From Mycobacterium sp. HUMS_12744610 (GTDB lineage: Bacteria; Actinomycetota; Actinomycetes; Mycobacteriales; Mycobacteriaceae), in the NCBI RefSeq assembly GCF_041206865.1, contig NZ_JBGEDP010000001.1, positions 1,612,001 through 1,676,000 of the forward strand: 64,000 nucleotides of DNA. The letters run 5' to 3'. The notes under the pieces were generated by a model, which worked only from the letters and a program-made list of their open reading frames with translations, did no database searches and had not been told where the DNA came from. Position 1 is the first letter of the stretch. The number at the start of each line of letters is the position of its first letter. This document shows positions 1 to 8,296 of the stretch, piece by piece. Both the position numbers and the translations under genes were made by a program.

Positions 1-173
1 GGCCGGTTTGAGCGTTGCGGTGCAACGCTATTGGTGGACGCGCCTGGGCTGCGGCCATCTGGCCTGGGTTCCGGGCTTGGCCGGCGGGCGTCCCGTTGGT
101 GTCGTTCCTGTTCAGCGCCGAGAACAAGACGAGACCGGGACCGGTGGCGGCAAGCGGAGACAGGCGGACAAAC

Positions 174-198
174 AACCGCGGCAGTCTCTGCCGCGGTT
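174..198. terminator. Perfect hairpin, probable terminator
   Basis: Arms AACCGCGGCAG and CTGCCGCGGTT pair perfectly (11 bp) around a TCT loop. A short T run (CCTTT) follows on the plus side and GTTTG on the minus side, so direction is undecided. It lies ahead of the ephC unit and may end a gene outside the window. No gene is convincingly supported in bases 1-288. Confidence 0.55.
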
Positions 199-288
199 GG
201 CCTTTGGCGGGAAAGGGTGGAGGCCGGTGCGCTTCGGACGCACACGGGCTAGGTTGGTCCGTGCGGATACGCCGAACAGGGAGTGAAC

Positions 289-387
289 ATGGCGGACGAG
301 GCTGAGGGAGTGCGCGAGCGGGCCACGCGAATCGCCGGCGAGGGTCGGGTGACGGCCCGAGCCGACAGGGCGGTCCGCGATGACTGA
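289..387 (+). CDS. Small charged 32-residue ORF coupled to ephC
   Basis: This short frame starts at an ATG six bases after a GGGAG ribosome binding site and codes for 32 residues rich in Glu, Arg and Ala. Its stop lies within the start of the epoxide hydrolase gene: the hydrolase ATG at 380 sits inside the last codons of the small frame, so the two genes overlap by 8 bases. The good ribosome binding site and the overlap suggest translational coupling, which is inference. The peptide shows no signal peptide, membrane segment or known motif. I do not recognise a family, and it could be a leader that only serves to load ribosomes for ephC. Confidence 0.45.
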   Translation: MADEAEGVRERATRIAGEGRVTARADRAVRDD

Positions 388-1285
388 ACCGGGCTGGATC
401 GACGTACCGGGCCCCGGTGCCGACCTCAAGGCGCTGACCTGGGGCCCGCCCGACGCCCCCATCGCGCTGTGCCTGCACGGCTTCCCCGACACCCCCTACG
501 GCTGGCGCAAAATCGCTCCCCGGCTGGCCAGCTCGGGCTGGCGTGTCGTCGCGCCGTTCATGCGGGGGTACGCGCCCTCCTCGCTCCCCGCCGACGGCAG
601 CTTCCACATCGGTGCGCTGATGGACGACGCGCTGCGCGTGCGTTCGGCGGCGGGCGGTACCGATCGCGACGTGGTGATCGGCCACGACTGGGGCGCCATC
701 GCCGCCACCGGACTGGCCGCGATGCCCGACAGCCCGTTCACCAAGGCCGTGATCATGTCGGTCCCGCCCCCGGCGGCGCTGCGCCGCCCGGGCGGGGTGG
801 CCGAGCGGGGCCGGCTGGCTCGCCAGCTGCCGCGTCAGCTGTTGCGCAGCTGGTACATCTTCTATTTTCAGTTGCCTTGGCTGCCCGAGCGTTCCGCCTC
901 CTGGGTGTTGCCGTTGCTGTGGCGGCGATGGTCGCCCGGCTACAACCCCAACGAGGACCTGCGCCACGTCGACGCCGCGATCGGTACACCGGAGAGCTGG
1001 CGCGCGGCGCTGGGGACGTACCGGGCCACGATCCGCAACACCGCGCCGCCGGCCCGGTATGCCGAGTTGCACCGGCTGTGGACCGAGGCGCCCGTGCTGC
1101 CCTGCCTGTACCTGCATGGCCGCGACGACGGGTGCATGACACCGGCTTTCACCCAGTGGGTGGAGAAGGTGCTGCCCCCCGGCAGCGAGGTCGACATCGT
1201 CGAACACGCCGGACATTTCCTGCAGCTCGAACAGCCGGAGAAGGTTGCCGGCCTGGTGCTCGGGTTCATCGGCTCGCCCGGCTGA
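380..1285 (+). CDS. ephC: Epoxide hydrolase, alpha/beta-hydrolase fold (EphC-like)
   Basis: A cytosolic hydrolase expected to open epoxides to diols. The 301 residues show the oxyanion-hole motif HGFP at residues 33-36 and the nucleophile motif GHDWG with Asp at about 103. An Asp in place of Ser marks epoxide hydrolases and haloalkane dehalogenases rather than esterases. A cap region follows (about 130-230), then the HGRDDG acid loop near 248 and the catalytic His in HAGHF near 278. Its place before an Rv1125-like gene, an Rv1126c-like gene and ppdK matches M. tuberculosis ephC (Rv1124). The substrate cannot be read from the sequence. Confidence 0.87.
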   Translation: MTEPGWIDVPGPGADLKALTWGPPDAPIALCLHGFPDTPYGWRKIAPRLASSGWRVVAPFMRGYAPSSLPADGSFHIGALMDDALRVRSAAGGTDRDVVIGHDWGAIAATGLAAMPDSPFTKAVIMSVPPPAALRRPGGVAERGRLARQLPRQLLRSWYIFYFQLPWLPERSASWVLPLLWRRWSPGYNPNEDLRHVDAAIGTPESWRAALGTYRATIRNTAPPARYAELHRLWTEAPVLPCLYLHGRDDGCMTPAFTQWVEKVLPPGSEVDIVEHAGHFLQLEQPEKVAGLVLGFIGSPG

Positions 1286-1289
1286 GCCG

Positions 1290-2530
1290 ATGCCGTCCCA
1301 GCAGATGACGGCCGTGGATGCGCAGTTCTACTGGATGTCGGCCAAGATCCCGAACGACCAGTTCCTGCTGTATGCGTCGACGGCGAGCCCGCGGACCTGG
1401 TGCACGCCGTCAAACGGGTGTGCCGACGGGCGCGCGCCTGCCCGGACTTGGCGACGCGGATCCAGGACCGGAATCCGCTGACTTATCCGCGGTGGGTGCC
1501 GGCGGCCGTGGACGCACGTTGGGTGGTCCGCCACGACCTGCCCGACGGCTGCTGGGCCGATTGTCTGGCGGCCGTTGCCGGACTCGCCGATGCCCAGCTG
1601 GACGTTCGTCTGATGCCCTGGCGGCTGCACGTGTTCACGCCGGTCTTCGGCATCCCCGGTGTCGCCGGCACGGGAACGGTCGCGGTATTGCAGGTCGCGC
1701 ACGCGTTGGGCGACGGCGCCCGCGCGGCGGCGATGGCGGCCTGGCTTTTCGGCCGGGACGTTCCGGTGCCCGCGGTGGCGCGGCCCGCGGCGGCCTGCTT
1801 TCCCTGGCGGGTCGTCGACGCGGCCCGCACCCATCGGCGGTTGCTCCGCGATACCCGCGCCGGGCTCCTCGCACCCGGGGCCGGTCCGCGCCCGTTGCAG
1901 CGCACCAACGCCTATCGGGGTGGCGCCCGCACGGTGCGCACGTTCGTGCGACACCGCTCGCAACTGCCCGGTCCCACGGTAACGGTCGGCGTGCTGGGGG
2001 CGGTGTCCACGGCGTTGTCCGATCTCCTCGGCGGCACGGCCGATTCGCTGGGGGCCGAAGTGCCTATGACCAAAGCGGGTGCCCCACAAGCACACAACCA
2101 CTTCGGCAACGTCGTCGTGGGTCTGTACCCGAACCTGGGCCGCGATGCCCGCGCCGAACGGATCGCGTCCGACCTGGCCAACGGCCGGCGTCGCCTCGCC
2201 CACTCGGCCGCCCGCAGCGCCGACCGGGCGATCGCCGCGCTGCCCCCGCCGCTGCTGCGGTGGGGCGTGGCGCAGTTCGACCCCGGCGTGCGACCTTCGC
2301 AGGTGGCCGGCAACACAGTCGTCTCCAGCGTGCATCGCGGGGCTGCCGACCTGAGTTTCGGGGGCGCCAGGGTGGTGCTGACGGCCGGCTATCCCGCGTT
2401 GTCGCCCGCGATGGGCCTGACCCACGGAGTGCACGGCATCGGCGACACCATCGCGATCAGCGTGCATGCGGCGGAGTCGGCCGTCGAGGACATCGACGCC
2501 TACGTGCGACTGCTCGACGCGGCGCTGTAG
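1290..2530 (+). pseudogene. Acyltransferase-like (condensation fold, Rv1125-like) gene broken by a frameshift
   Basis: Two frames together make one protein of about 413 residues. The first starts at ATG 1290 (or 1305) and reads normally through ...NDQFLLYA to about 1377. The second continues from DGEPADLVHAVKRV to the stop at 2528-2530. The join needs one extra base near 1378: GCG-TCGAC would become GCG-TTC-GAC, giving the expected YAFDG. The body resembles the WS/DGAT and condensation-type acyltransferase fold, with AHALGDG (near 1700) where HHxxxDG is expected, so the first His is missing but the second His and the DG remain. Position next to ephC fits Rv1125. It is either a recent pseudogene or a one-base sequencing error. 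Confidence 0.75.
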
Positions 2531-2556
2531 CAGTTCGCCCGATGTTTCGGAAGCAG

Positions 2557-3165
2557 CTATTGGGCGTAGCCGGCGCGTGCCTCGCCTTCGCGGGTGAGGC
2601 CGGCAGCGAGGATCAATTCCTCGTGCAATTCGAACCACACGGTGTGGTATGAGTCGATGAGCGGCTGTGTCAGCCAGGTGGTCTGTCCCGACTGCACCTT
2701 GGCCAACGCCGCGGCCAGTTTGTCCGAATAGGCGGCGAGCCGGGGGACTTCGGCTGCGACGGCCGTGGCAATCGGCATCACTCGCTCGTGCACATCGGCG
2801 AGCCGAGCCAAGACCGCGGAGTCGTATTCCCCATCATCGTGGGCGTTCGGCTCACCGTTTCTGAGCTGCCAGTCCGTCACCAGAGCCTTGAAATCGGCAT
2901 TGACACTGCGGAAATCGTGGTAGGCGGCCTCGACGGCAGCGTGGTTTGCTTTCCGTCGTTCCGCTGCGAGCAGCTCGCCGAGTCGGGTGCGCCCGTCCGG
3001 CAAAAGCTGAAGAGCCTTGCCCTCGGCGAGGTAGCCCGCTCTCGTTGCCACCCCGACCGCCTCGGCCACCGCGGCTGGGTCTTCGTTGATGGTGGCAGCG
3101 ATCTCGGCTGCGCCGAGTCTGCCCTTGAGGCGAACTGCCTGGAGCACTTTCAGCTCGATCATCAT
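2557..3165 (-). CDS. Conserved hypothetical protein (Rv1126c-like) downstream of ppdK
   Basis: The chosen start, ATG 3165, is one of two adjacent ATGs preceded by GGAAGGA. The second (3162) has the better spacing and may be the true one. The protein of about 202 residues begins with a short winged-helix-like segment (LKVLQAVRLKGRLGAAEIA, then a region resembling a MarR/DprA-type HTH, residues 1-65). A helical region with many Ala, Glu and Trp residues follows. There is no signal peptide or membrane segment. It is co-oriented with ppdK, 500 bases further up, as Rv1126c is with Rv1127c, so a role linked to the dikinase domain is possible but unproven. Confidence 0.7.
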   Translation of the reverse strand: MMIELKVLQAVRLKGRLGAAEIAATINEDPAAVAEAVGVATRAGYLAEGKALQLLPDGRTRLGELLAAERRKANHAAVEAAYHDFRSVNADFKALVTDWQLRNGEPNAHDDGEYDSAVLARLADVHERVMPIATAVAAEVPRLAAYSDKLAAALAKVQSGQTTWLTQPLIDSYHTVWFELHEELILAAGLTREGEARAGYAQ

Positions 3166-3666
3166 CGAATCCTTCCGCCGATCCGTCGATCGCCACCGGG
3201 AGGAGAGTCCTCGGTCACAGGGCCGATCGTCGTGACCGACGCTAATTGCTTCAGATGCATTGCAAGCACCGATCATAGTCAGGACCGTTGCCGGACCAGG
3301 CTTGTCGCCTCGCTGACCGGCGGAGGAGGCGATAGGCGTATCTCGTCGGCCAGTCAAATCCGCTGCTGGAATGCCACGTTGGTTCATGGATGGGATGCGG
3401 TTAGCAGCGGTCCGGTCTCGTCGGTACCCGGATATGCATGACGACGTTGTGATGGCCGCGTACGATCCCGCAACCGGCGCTATGTCGGGCCGGACGGCAC
3501 GGTATCGAAAGACCTATCTGGTCGGGCGATCGAGCAGGGAGCAGACATGGCAGCAGATGCTGACGCCCCCATGGCGAAACAAGCGGCACCGAATCCGGGG
3601 GCATTTCGGCGGAGCCCGAGCCGTCAGAGCCTGTGGCGTCGTCGTCCGCCCCGGGGAGCCGGTCCC
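3166..3666. other. 500-base gap between ppdK and the Rv1126c-like gene; possible gene remnant
   Basis: No intact gene is convincing here. On the plus strand an ATG at 3547 follows a good ribosome binding site (AGGGAGCAGAC) and reads MAADADAPMAKQAAP. After a one-base shift near 3592 the next frame reads like natural protein (SAEPEPSEPVASSSAP) up to the end of ppdK. This could be the 5' end of a lost gene. On the minus strand an 89-codon frame begins with ATGA over the ppdK stop, but its composition looks random after about 55 residues. I cannot decide between them. Confidence 0.3.
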
Positions 3667-5286
3667 TCATCGCCCCGCGATTTCGCGCGCCTGCAGACGC
3701 GCGGCGATCAGCATGGTGACCAGCGGATGCGGCGAGACAACGTCGGTCAGGCCCGCGTCCAAAGCGGCGTGGACGCCTGCTTCGGTGTTGTCGTCGATCG
3801 CCGGGTGATCCCCGGCAGCGTGCGCGACCAGCGGGCTGTGCCGGCGTGCGATCGTTGCGAGCTCAGCCAGGTCAGGGGTGTCGTCCTCGGACCACGCCGT
3901 CAGTTCGAGGGTGCCCTCGCGGACTTCGCCCTCGGCGCCGTCGATCGTGATCTGCTTGCCGGCCAGAGCCCGGGTGATTCCGGTCCCGCACCCGACGACC
4001 GAGGGCCGATGCAGTTCGCGCGACACCACAGCCGCGTGACTGGTCGCGCCGCCCGTTTCGGTGACGATGCCCCGCGCCGCCATCATGCCGCGAATGTCGT
4101 CGGGACTGGTGCAGGGGCGCACCAGGATCACGTCCTTGCCGGCCTCGGCCGCGTCGATCGCCTCGTCGACGTCTTCGTAGGCCGTGCCAGACGCAACTCC
4201 GGGGCAGGCGGGCAGGCCCTTAGCCAGAAGCGGTGCAGCCAAACGGGTCTCGGGTTGTAGCGAGGGCCGCAACAGCGTCTCGAGCTGCGCAGGGTCGATG
4301 CGGCGCAGCGTTTCTAGATCGTCGATCAAGCCCTCGGTGCGCAGCGCCAACGCCAAGCGCACCGCGGCCTGCGCCGACCGCATGGCCACCCGGGTCTGCA
4401 ACAGCCACAGCTTGCCCTGTTCGACGGTGAACTCGATGTCCTGCACATCGGCGGCGATGCGCTCGAGCGTGCCGGCGGCTCTGAGTAATTCTTCGTAGAT
4501 CGCCGGTTGCTCGTCGCGCAGCGCGGTCACCGGCTGCACGTCGAAGGTGCCGGAGACGACGTCCTCGCCCTGACCGTTAGGCAGCCATTCGCCGAATGGT
4601 TCGCCTGCGCCGGTCAGCGGGTTTCGCGAGAACAACACTCCGCTACCCGATTTCGGATCGACGTTGCCGAAGACCATGGCTTGCACTACCACGGCCGTGC
4701 CACCGACCTCACTGAACCCGCGGTGCTTTCGGTAGGCGACGGCGCGGGGTACATTCCAGGATCTGAAGACCGCACCGATGGCGCCGTCCAACTGGGCGAA
4801 GGGGTCGTCAGGTACCTCGCTGTCGGCGCCAGCGAGGACGATGCGCCGATACATGTGGCGGAAGCGCCGGCGGGTGTCGACGGCGAACTCGGGGCTATGC
4901 AGCTCGGCGAGGGCCGACTCGACGGCGTCGTCGATGCCCAGGTCGAGCACGGTGTCCAACATGCCGGGCATGGACAGGGCTGCGCCGCTGCGGACGCTCA
5001 CCAACAACGGCCGCGGGCCGGCCCCGAAGGTCCGCGAGGTCTCCGCTTCCAGCCGGCACAGCTGGGCGCGTACGTCGTCGCGAATGGCGTCGGCGGTCGA
5101 GTCGGGTTCGTCGAAGTAGCGCGCACACACCTCTGTGGTGATGCAGAACGCCGGGGGCACGGGTAGGCCCTCGCGCCGCATGACGTTGATGCCGTAGCCC
5201 TTGTCGCCGAGGATATCTCGCGGCAGGGCTGCCGTGCCGTCGAGGGAGACGACGGGCGGATGCTCAAACGGCGTAGCACCGTCCAT
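3667..5286 (-). CDS. ppdK: Pyruvate, phosphate dikinase-type protein, N-terminal and swivelling domains only
   Basis: Start ATG 5286 is preceded by AAGGAG at a spacing of nine, giving 539 residues. The first 340 residues form the ATP-grasp nucleotide-binding domain (ILGDKGYGINVM near the start, VSVRSGAALSMPGMLDT near 105). Residues of about 390-480 form the PEP-utilising swivelling domain with the phosphorylated His in TETGGATSHAAV. Full-length dikinases have about 880 residues. The C-terminal TIM barrel that binds pyruvate and PEP is absent, as in the short M. tuberculosis Rv1127c. The protein may transfer phosphate in a split system or have another acceptor; that is inference. It neighbours prpD across the IS1634 insertion. 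Confidence 0.87.
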   Translation of the reverse strand: MDGATPFEHPPVVSLDGTAALPRDILGDKGYGINVMRREGLPVPPAFCITTEVCARYFDEPDSTADAIRDDVRAQLCRLEAETSRTFGAGPRPLLVSVRSGAALSMPGMLDTVLDLGIDDAVESALAELHSPEFAVDTRRRFRHMYRRIVLAGADSEVPDDPFAQLDGAIGAVFRSWNVPRAVAYRKHRGFSEVGGTAVVVQAMVFGNVDPKSGSGVLFSRNPLTGAGEPFGEWLPNGQGEDVVSGTFDVQPVTALRDEQPAIYEELLRAAGTLERIAADVQDIEFTVEQGKLWLLQTRVAMRSAQAAVRLALALRTEGLIDDLETLRRIDPAQLETLLRPSLQPETRLAAPLLAKGLPACPGVASGTAYEDVDEAIDAAEAGKDVILVRPCTSPDDIRGMMAARGIVTETGGATSHAAVVSRELHRPSVVGCGTGITRALAGKQITIDGAEGEVREGTLELTAWSEDDTPDLAELATIARRHSPLVAHAAGDHPAIDDNTEAGVHAALDAGLTDVVSPHPLVTMLIAARLQAREIAGR

Positions 5287-5506
5287 TCCTGCCCACTCCT
5301 TCCGGCCGACCACAAGTCGTCCGCTTATCGTTTCACGAGTCCGATGTCGGAGGTGGCAACGTGCGAATGGCCGCGGGGAGCGCCTCGTCAAGACGGCGGG
5401 GTTTCAGCACGGTGTGTCGCCGCCCATGCGGTCGTCGCCGAATCGCCCGGCTCAATCTCCCGGCGCTCCTGTCAACCGAGCGACCAAATGCTCTAGGTTT
5501 GCACCT

Positions 5507-6016
5507 ATGACTCCCTACTACGTCGGCTTACTGATCCTGCGGCTGGTGTTGGGCGTGACAATGGCCGCGCACGGCTACAACAAGTTCTTCGGCGGTGGCC
5601 GCATCCCCGGCACCGCGCGCTGGTTCGAAAGCATCGGCATGAAGCCCGGTAAGTTCCACGCCACCGTGGCCGCGACCACCGAGATGGCCGCCGGGTTGGG
5701 CCTGGCCGCGGGGCTGTTGACGCCGATTCCCGCGGCGGGCTTCGTGTCGCTGATGTTCGTCGCTGCCTGGACCGTGCACCGCGCCAACGGCTTCTTCATC
5801 GTCAAGGAGGGCTGGGAGTACAACCTGGTCCTGGCCGTCAGCGCGGTCGCGGTCGCCACGCTGGGGGCGGGCAGGCTGAGCCTGGACTGGCTGATCTTCG
5901 GCAAGAACTGGTTCGACGGTTGGCAGGGCCTGCTGATCTCGGTGGTGCTCGGCCTGGCCGGAGCGTTCGGTCAGTTGCTGATCTTCTACCGCCCGCCGGC
6001 GAAACAGGCGGGCTGA
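5507..6016 (+). CDS. DoxX-family integral membrane protein
   Basis: This 169-residue protein has four predicted hydrophobic segments: about 4-22, 55-80, 95-115 and 135-160. It carries the DoxX-family pattern around GVTMAAHGYNKFFGGG at its N-terminus. DoxX proteins are membrane partners in redox or thiol-stress complexes in mycobacteria; a specific role here is not shown. ATG 5507 was chosen because the hydrophobic segment begins at once and upstream codons look non-coding. The gene diverges from ppdK. An IS1634-family element has inserted 49 bases after its stop without touching the frame. Confidence 0.83.
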   Translation: MTPYYVGLLILRLVLGVTMAAHGYNKFFGGGRIPGTARWFESIGMKPGKFHATVAATTEMAAGLGLAAGLLTPIPAAGFVSLMFVAAWTVHRANGFFIVKEGWEYNLVLAVSAVAVATLGAGRLSLDWLIFGKNWFDGWQGLLISVVLGLAGAFGQLLIFYRPPAKQAG

Positions 6017-6065
6017 CGGCTCGCCGTCCCGCAAGCTTTCCGGCCACTCGCGGCCGCGCGCTAGC

Positions 6066-6084
6066 GGGAGTTTCCAGCCTTTGT
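6066..6084 (+). repeat. IS1634-family left inverted repeat
   Basis: Terminal repeat that matches 7923-7941 in inverse orientation at 17 of 19 bases. Inside it, a second inverted pair containing GTGTATTACCCA (6135-6146 and 7862-7873, inverse) sits just ahead of the transposase start and just past its stop. Confidence 0.8.
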
Positions 6085-6149
6085 AGCTGATCGGCGTGTC
6101 TTGCGTTGTGGTGCTTGATGTTTGTGGGGCTGGAGTGTATTACCCATAT

Positions 6150-7835
6150 ATGGCGTCGATCGTGGGTAAGCGGCGCGGCAAGCAGACCTATTACTACCTG
6201 GTGGAATCGGCCCGCGTGCAAGGTAAGCCGCGCATCGTTTCGCAGCAGTATTTGGGCAGCGCGGAGGAGGTGATGGCGAAGCTGTCGGCGACGCCGGCCG
6301 GGCAGCCGATCCGTAGCCAGCACAAGCAGTTCGGGGATCTGGCTGCGGTGTGGTCGATGCTGGCCCGGCTGGATGTGGCCGGCATCGTCAACGACGTGGC
6401 GCCCCGGTACGCGAACGCGGCCGCACCGGTGGGCACCTATGTGGCCCTGGCGTGCGCGAACCGGATTGTCGACCCATGTTCCAAGCGTGGCTTCGCTGAC
6501 TGGTGGGCCACCACGGCCGGGTCACGGTGGGTGAAGCTGGACCGGGCCGCGCTGGATCATCGCCGGTTCTGGGACGCGATGGACCGCCTGGGCCAGACCG
6601 AACTGCGTGAGATCGAGACCCGGCTGGGACGGCGGATGGTGACCGAGTTCGGGCTGGATTTGACCGGGCTGGCGTTGGACATGACCAACTTCGCTACCTT
6701 CATCGACACCGGCAATGACCGCGCGCCGATCGCGCAGCGGGGCAAGGCCAAGCAGAAACGCACCGATCTGCGGTTGGTCGGGCTGGCCCTGGTCGTCACC
6801 CGCGACGGCGGGGTGCCCGTGATCAGCCACCCCTATCCCGGGGACCGGCCCGATGTCACCCAGTTCAGCACCGTCGTCGACGAACTGCTCACCCGCTACC
6901 GGGACCTGGTCGAGCACGTGGAGTCGCTGACCGTGGTCTATGACGCCGGGCAAAACAGCAGCGACAACCATGCGGTAGTGGAGGCGCACGGGATCGGGTT
7001 CGTCGGTTCGCTGCCGCCCAGCGATCACCCCGAACTGCTGCAGATCCCGACCCGGGACTACCGGCCCGTGGACGACGACCGCTACCCCGAGCTGCGCTAT
7101 GTCGACACCACCGTCACCGCGCTCGGCGTCACCCGCCGAGCGGTACTCACCCACTCGGCGAACCTGGCGGCCAAACAATCCCGCGGCCTGGACCAGACCC
7201 TGGCCAAGGCCCGGCGCCGCCTGGCCGAGCTGGCCGCCCGCCTCGCGCGCGGCCGCACCCGCCGCGACCGCGACCAGGTCCAGGCCGAGATCACCGCGAT
7301 CCTCAAACCCCGCTGGGTCGCCGACATCATCACCACCACCCTCACCGGCGACACGCCCGCCCAATTGAGGCTGTCCTGGCGCACCGACACCAAGGCCCGA
7401 AAGCGCCTGCAAGAACGGCTGTTCGGCAAGCGCATCCTATTCACCAACCGCGACTGGCCGGTACCCGACGTGGTGGCCGCCTACCGATCGCAATCCGACG
7501 CCGAATTCGGGTTCCGCCAACTCAAAGACCCCCACGTAGTCTCGTTCAGCCCGATGCACCACTGGACCGACTCCAAGATCCGGGTGCACGTGTTCTACTG
7601 CGTGCTCGCCCTGGCCGTCGCCCACCTGATGCGCCGCCAGACCGAGCACGCCGGGCTGCACCTGTCGGTACGCGAACTACTCGACGAACTCTCCGGCATC
7701 CAAGAGACCGTGTTGATTTACCACGACGGCAGCAAGGGACGGCCCCGCGTGCAGCGCATGCTCACCGACACCAGCCCCACCCAACAGCGACTCGCCGACC
7801 TGTTCGCAATCCACCAATACGCACCCACCCGCTGA
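6150..7835 (+). CDS. IS1634-family transposase
   Basis: A DDE transposase of 561 residues from ATG 6150; GTG 6135, in frame, is an alternative. The catalytic residues can be placed as the Asp of LALDMTNF, the Asp of VVYDAGQNS, and the Glu of the YRSQSDAEFGFRQLK signature, which fits the Y-R-E-K pattern of the IS4/IS1634 group. A basic coiled-coil insertion (AKARRRLAELAARLARGRTRR, seen only in part here) separates the second Asp from the Glu. No stop or frameshift interrupts it. The terminal repeats match at both ends. Confidence 0.92.
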   Translation: MASIVGKRRGKQTYYYLVESARVQGKPRIVSQQYLGSAEEVMAKLSATPAGQPIRSQHKQFGDLAAVWSMLARLDVAGIVNDVAPRYANAAAPVGTYVALACANRIVDPCSKRGFADWWATTAGSRWVKLDRAALDHRRFWDAMDRLGQTELREIETRLGRRMVTEFGLDLTGLALDMTNFATFIDTGNDRAPIAQRGKAKQKRTDLRLVGLALVVTRDGGVPVISHPYPGDRPDVTQFSTVVDELLTRYRDLVEHVESLTVVYDAGQNSSDNHAVVEAHGIGFVGSLPPSDHPELLQIPTRDYRPVDDDRYPELRYVDTTVTALGVTRRAVLTHSANLAAKQSRGLDQTLAKARRRLAELAARLARGRTRRDRDQVQAEITAILKPRWVADIITTTLTGDTPAQLRLSWRTDTKARKRLQERLFGKRILFTNRDWPVPDVVAAYRSQSDAEFGFRQLKDPHVVSFSPMHHWTDSKIRVHVFYCVLALAVAHLMRRQTEHAGLHLSVRELLDELSGIQETVLIYHDGSKGRPRVQRMLTDTSPTQQRLADLFAIHQYAPTR

Positions 7836-7922
7836 CCAACAACGCCCAACACAACGACTTGGGTAATACACCAACCCTGCCCAAAAACCCAACCCCACCA
7901 GGGCAAATCAGGCCGTCGATCA

Positions 7923-7941
7923 ACGAAGGCCGGAAACTCCC
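7923..7941 (-). repeat. IS1634-family right inverted repeat
   Basis: Inverse copy of 6066-6084 with two mismatches. It is followed immediately by the second GCTAGC at 7942-7947. Confidence 0.8.
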
Positions 7942-7980
7942 GCTAGCGCAGCACCGCAGATAGGCCTAACGTTGCTGGTT

Positions 7981-8253
7981 ATGGCCGCTTTGCGGCAGAC
8001 CTGCTGGTTGTGCGGCAGCGAGTTCTATGCTCGTGCCGACGCACGGTACTGCTGTAATGCGTGCTGCCAGAAGGCCCACCGCCGCGCCCGGGCGGCGCGG
8101 TGCGCCTTCGCGCGATCCCAGGTCGCCACCACGATCCGGAGCGCACGAGAAGCCCGGGAGCAGGCCCCCGCCCTGCGCGAACGATCGGCGGCGAGACACG
8201 CCAATTCGTATGCGGCGCCCACCCGGAGCGGCTCGGCGCCACCCGACGGCTAG
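7981..8253 (+). CDS. Small treble-clef zinc-finger-like protein
   Basis: Ninety residues from ATG 7981. The N-terminal 45 residues carry C-x2-C-G-x2-F, then ARYCCNACCQKAHRRARAAR. This is the layout CxxCGxxF...RYCSxxCRxxAyRR found in small actinobacterial zinc-finger proteins, with four Cys as ligands. The rest is Ala/Arg-rich and looks disordered. It may bind nucleic acid, which is inference from the family. It lies between the IS1634 right end and prpD in the same direction. No ribosome binding site is clear, so the start could be the TTG 9 bases earlier. Confidence 0.6.
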   Translation: MAALRQTCWLCGSEFYARADARYCCNACCQKAHRRARAARCAFARSQVATTIRSAREAREQAPALRERSAARHANSYAAPTRSGSAPPDG

Positions 8254-8296
8254 CAACCACATCGCCGCCGGGTGGTCGGGTGGCTAGTGTCGGGTT

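Larger units (their letters stand above)
6066..7941 (+). mobile_element. IS1634-family insertion sequence, intact
   Basis: The element is 1876 bp and carries one transposase. Its ends form 19-bp inverted repeats reading GGGAGTTTCC(A/G)GCCTT(T/C)GT at 6066-6084 and, inverted, at 7923-7941. It is flanked by the 6-bp repeat GCTAGC at 6060-6065 and 7942-7947, a plausible target duplication. GCTAGC is its own reverse complement, so it could equally be part of the inverted repeat. Both the ends and the frame are complete, so the copy may be active. Confidence 0.85.

Noticed and set aside
1328..2638. 436-codon minus-strand open frame and a 444-codon plus frame over the same bases
   Set aside because: Both are Arg-rich shadows of the frameshifted acyltransferase-like gene. 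Neither has family features.
3401..3670. 89-residue gene coupled to ppdK by ATGA
   Set aside because: Only the first half could be protein-like; the remainder looks random and no homologue comes to mind. Kept as part of the gap description.
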